From NCBI GenBank assembly GCA_903632075.3, contig CAHIKZ030001780.1, forward strand, positions 846,501 to 910,500: 64,000 nt of DNA. Reading direction: 5' to 3'. The notes under the pieces were generated by a model. The model had not been told where the DNA came from. It ran no database searches and saw only the letters and a program-made list of their open reading frames with translations. Position 1 is the first letter of the stretch, and the number at the start of each line of letters is the position of its first letter. Positions 62,487 through 64,000 of the stretch are shown here, piece after piece. Made by a program: the position numbers and the translations under genes. The stretch comes from Acanthosepion pharaonis (Eukaryota > Mollusca > Cephalopoda > Sepiida > Sepiidae).

Positions 62487-64000
62487 TACCACCCTCTTTT
62501 ACTTTATAGTAGTAGTGGGAGGCACAGTAACATACAATATAAAATGACGAATTCTTTTCCCAATGGTCCTTTCCTGATTTCCTTTCTTGTGTTATTTTAG
62601 TTATTTCAATTTCGGCGTTGATTTTAGCCTTTTCTATTTCTATCTTTTCCTTATCTTCAATCCTGTCCTTCTCGATTTCCACCTGGATTTGTGAAAACTC
62701 GGGTGTTTATATCGAGAACTGCGATAAGACGTCGTCATCTAGCAACGTTATTGTCGGCCATATGTTCTGCGATAACTTTTACTATCTGTTTTTCTGTGTG
62801 ATGTTCTTACCTCAAAATCTAGTTTGTCTCCAAATACTATCAGATTTTTTTAATTTAAGCAATTCTTCTATGGAGAGAAATTGTATAGGACCGTGGGGTG
62901 AAAATGTAAAGAATACACGTGGGTTAAAATTTCCAGCTACATGAGAATGTTGGACTTTAATTAAGTCCAAAGAAGACAAAGAAAACAAAGAAAGACCTAT
63001 AATTATATATAAGCAAATATATGTATTAAACAAAACAATTTTACAGTAGACATAGACAGTTAACATTGTGTTTGTGTGTGAACATTTATGCTTTTTGTTC
63101 TCTGGTGAATGTTCGTACGTACGTGTATGATTGTAATGTTTATAGCGTCTTCCTAGAAATGGGAAACGCTGTCTTTTGTGAGAGCTCACATAGTAGCGGT
63201 GTTCGCTGAAATGAAGAAAGAAGAAGATGATTTACCTCCCCTCTACGCGAGGTGGGATACAGTCCAATGCCTGAGGGGAAAAGAGAGATCGAGGCAAAAG
63301 GTCACCCTGTATTTATAGCAAGGGGAGAGAGACCCCTGGTGAAGGATTAAGGAACCAAGAAGAAGCTAACTTCGACGAGATGCTGTAAACTCCTCTATAT
63401 CTGCCATTTCTGCTTATCAAAAATTCCAGTCGGTAGATGAATGATCAAATTTGTATAAAGGAAAGAAATGCAGGACGAGTGCGGTGTGTGAACTTATCTT
63501 TTCAGAAAGGTAAATATTATACTGACAAACAACCTTGTGCCAAACTTGCATCAAATTACAAATGACAAAAAAGAAAATGAGCAAAGATAAAACAGGCAAT
63601 AGAAACAAATGACTTATCTATTAATTGAAAAAGTCTTTCTTTTTCTCTTTCTTTTCTCTTAGTGTCTTTTATATGTTTCTCTTTTTTTAGATTTCTTTTT
63701 ATCCTTTATCTTCTTGCTGAGTAGAAAGTTTATCTGTGCAGTGGATTTCTTTTTGTTTTCCTTTCTTTCTTTTTCTTTTTCGTTTTGTCCAGGGGTTGGG
63801 TGAAGAATAAGTTGAATCTTTCTTTTCTTTGGCTCTCAGGATTATGTATCTTTCTTTGTTTCGTTGTATCTGCTTCTTTTAGCACGCTGAAGTTTGATTT
63901 CTTTGAATCAACACTACTGAATCTTTGCAGCTCAGAAACCTTAATAGATTCCTATCAATTACGCACATCCAAATTTATAGCAAATCATAGCAAGTTTAGC
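62487..64000. other. No recognisable feature
   Basis: No motif recognised. A 108-codon plus frame (62618-62944) and a 125-codon minus frame (62812-63189) are unsupported. T/C-rich at 63630-63800. Confidence 0.4.

Noticed and set aside
62290..62682. 130-codon minus-strand Glu/Arg-rich frame resembling a coiled coil
   Set aside because: The charged part is the complement of a (CT)n microsatellite.
63300..63312. 'caccctgta' resembling a Tc1/mariner terminal repeat
   Set aside because: Single 9-base match without a partner end or transposase similarity.

Overview
This window reads as intergenic DNA from a repeat-rich invertebrate genome. The mixture of long (TA)n tracts, degenerate LINE 3' ends, RTE-like LINEs, Penelope-like elements, Tc1/mariner/Tigger relics and tRNA-derived SINE-like units fits a mollusc, most likely a cephalopod such as an octopus or squid. 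That placement is inference from repeat style and recalled similarity, not from any search. I recognise no host protein-coding gene, tRNA or rRNA gene. Almost every supportable feature is a dead or fragmentary mobile element, a satellite-like repeat, or a microsatellite.

Layout. 0-8 kb: a LINE tail, the 5' end of a Tc1/mariner-superfamily element, two inverted-repeat elements packed between (TA)n tracts at 4.1-4.7 kb, a hammerhead-like RNA core at 5.3 kb, and a Tigger/pogo relic on the minus strand at 6.9-8.04 kb. 8.8-12.6 kb: a minus-strand RTE-like LINE meets a plus-strand Penelope-like element that still shows YADD and part of a GIY-YIG domain. 12.6-16.2 kb: a promoter-like patch, a mariner relic, an interspersed repeat with an internal minisatellite, and a SINE. 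17.3-25 kb: nested LINE pieces, microsatellites, a SINE, a MITE, two more LINE copies and a Tc1/mariner N-terminus. 26-31 kb: a 700-bp pyrimidine tract and LINE copies. 31.3-32.5 kb: a mariner-like deletion derivative next to a Tc1 end. 33.7-38 kb: pyrimidine tract, TA tracts, hammerhead-like cores, a LINE ending in a strong hairpin. 39-43.4 kb: LINE fragments, a Tc1 3' end, and a Penelope-like element whose upstream half is inverted relative to its endonuclease half. 44-53 kb: SINE-like units, RTE fragments, several copies of the commonest LINE (one split by a retroposon with a 12-bp target duplication), and three tandem RTE tails. 53.5-64 kb: a minisatellite, a nearly full-length but broken Tc1 transposase joined to a mariner-like deletion derivative with a 212-codon open frame, a dispersed duplicate pair, and mostly blank sequence.

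Families are named here for cross-reference. LINE-A is the commonest non-LTR family, with a reverse transcriptase C-terminus rich in 'NSLP.SCFP' and 'FDLQK.KCN' and a tail ending near 'gaaatgattaaaa'. LINE-B is a related family marked by 'PDLKWNSYI' and 'VGDELF'. RTE denotes the LINE ending in 'KLWRAMIAYVLK'. PLE denotes Penelope-like elements. The most interesting signals are the dispersed hammerhead-ribozyme-like cores, the PLE with a twin-priming-type inversion, the inverted-repeat elements embedded in TA microsatellites, and the Tc1-mariner junctions.
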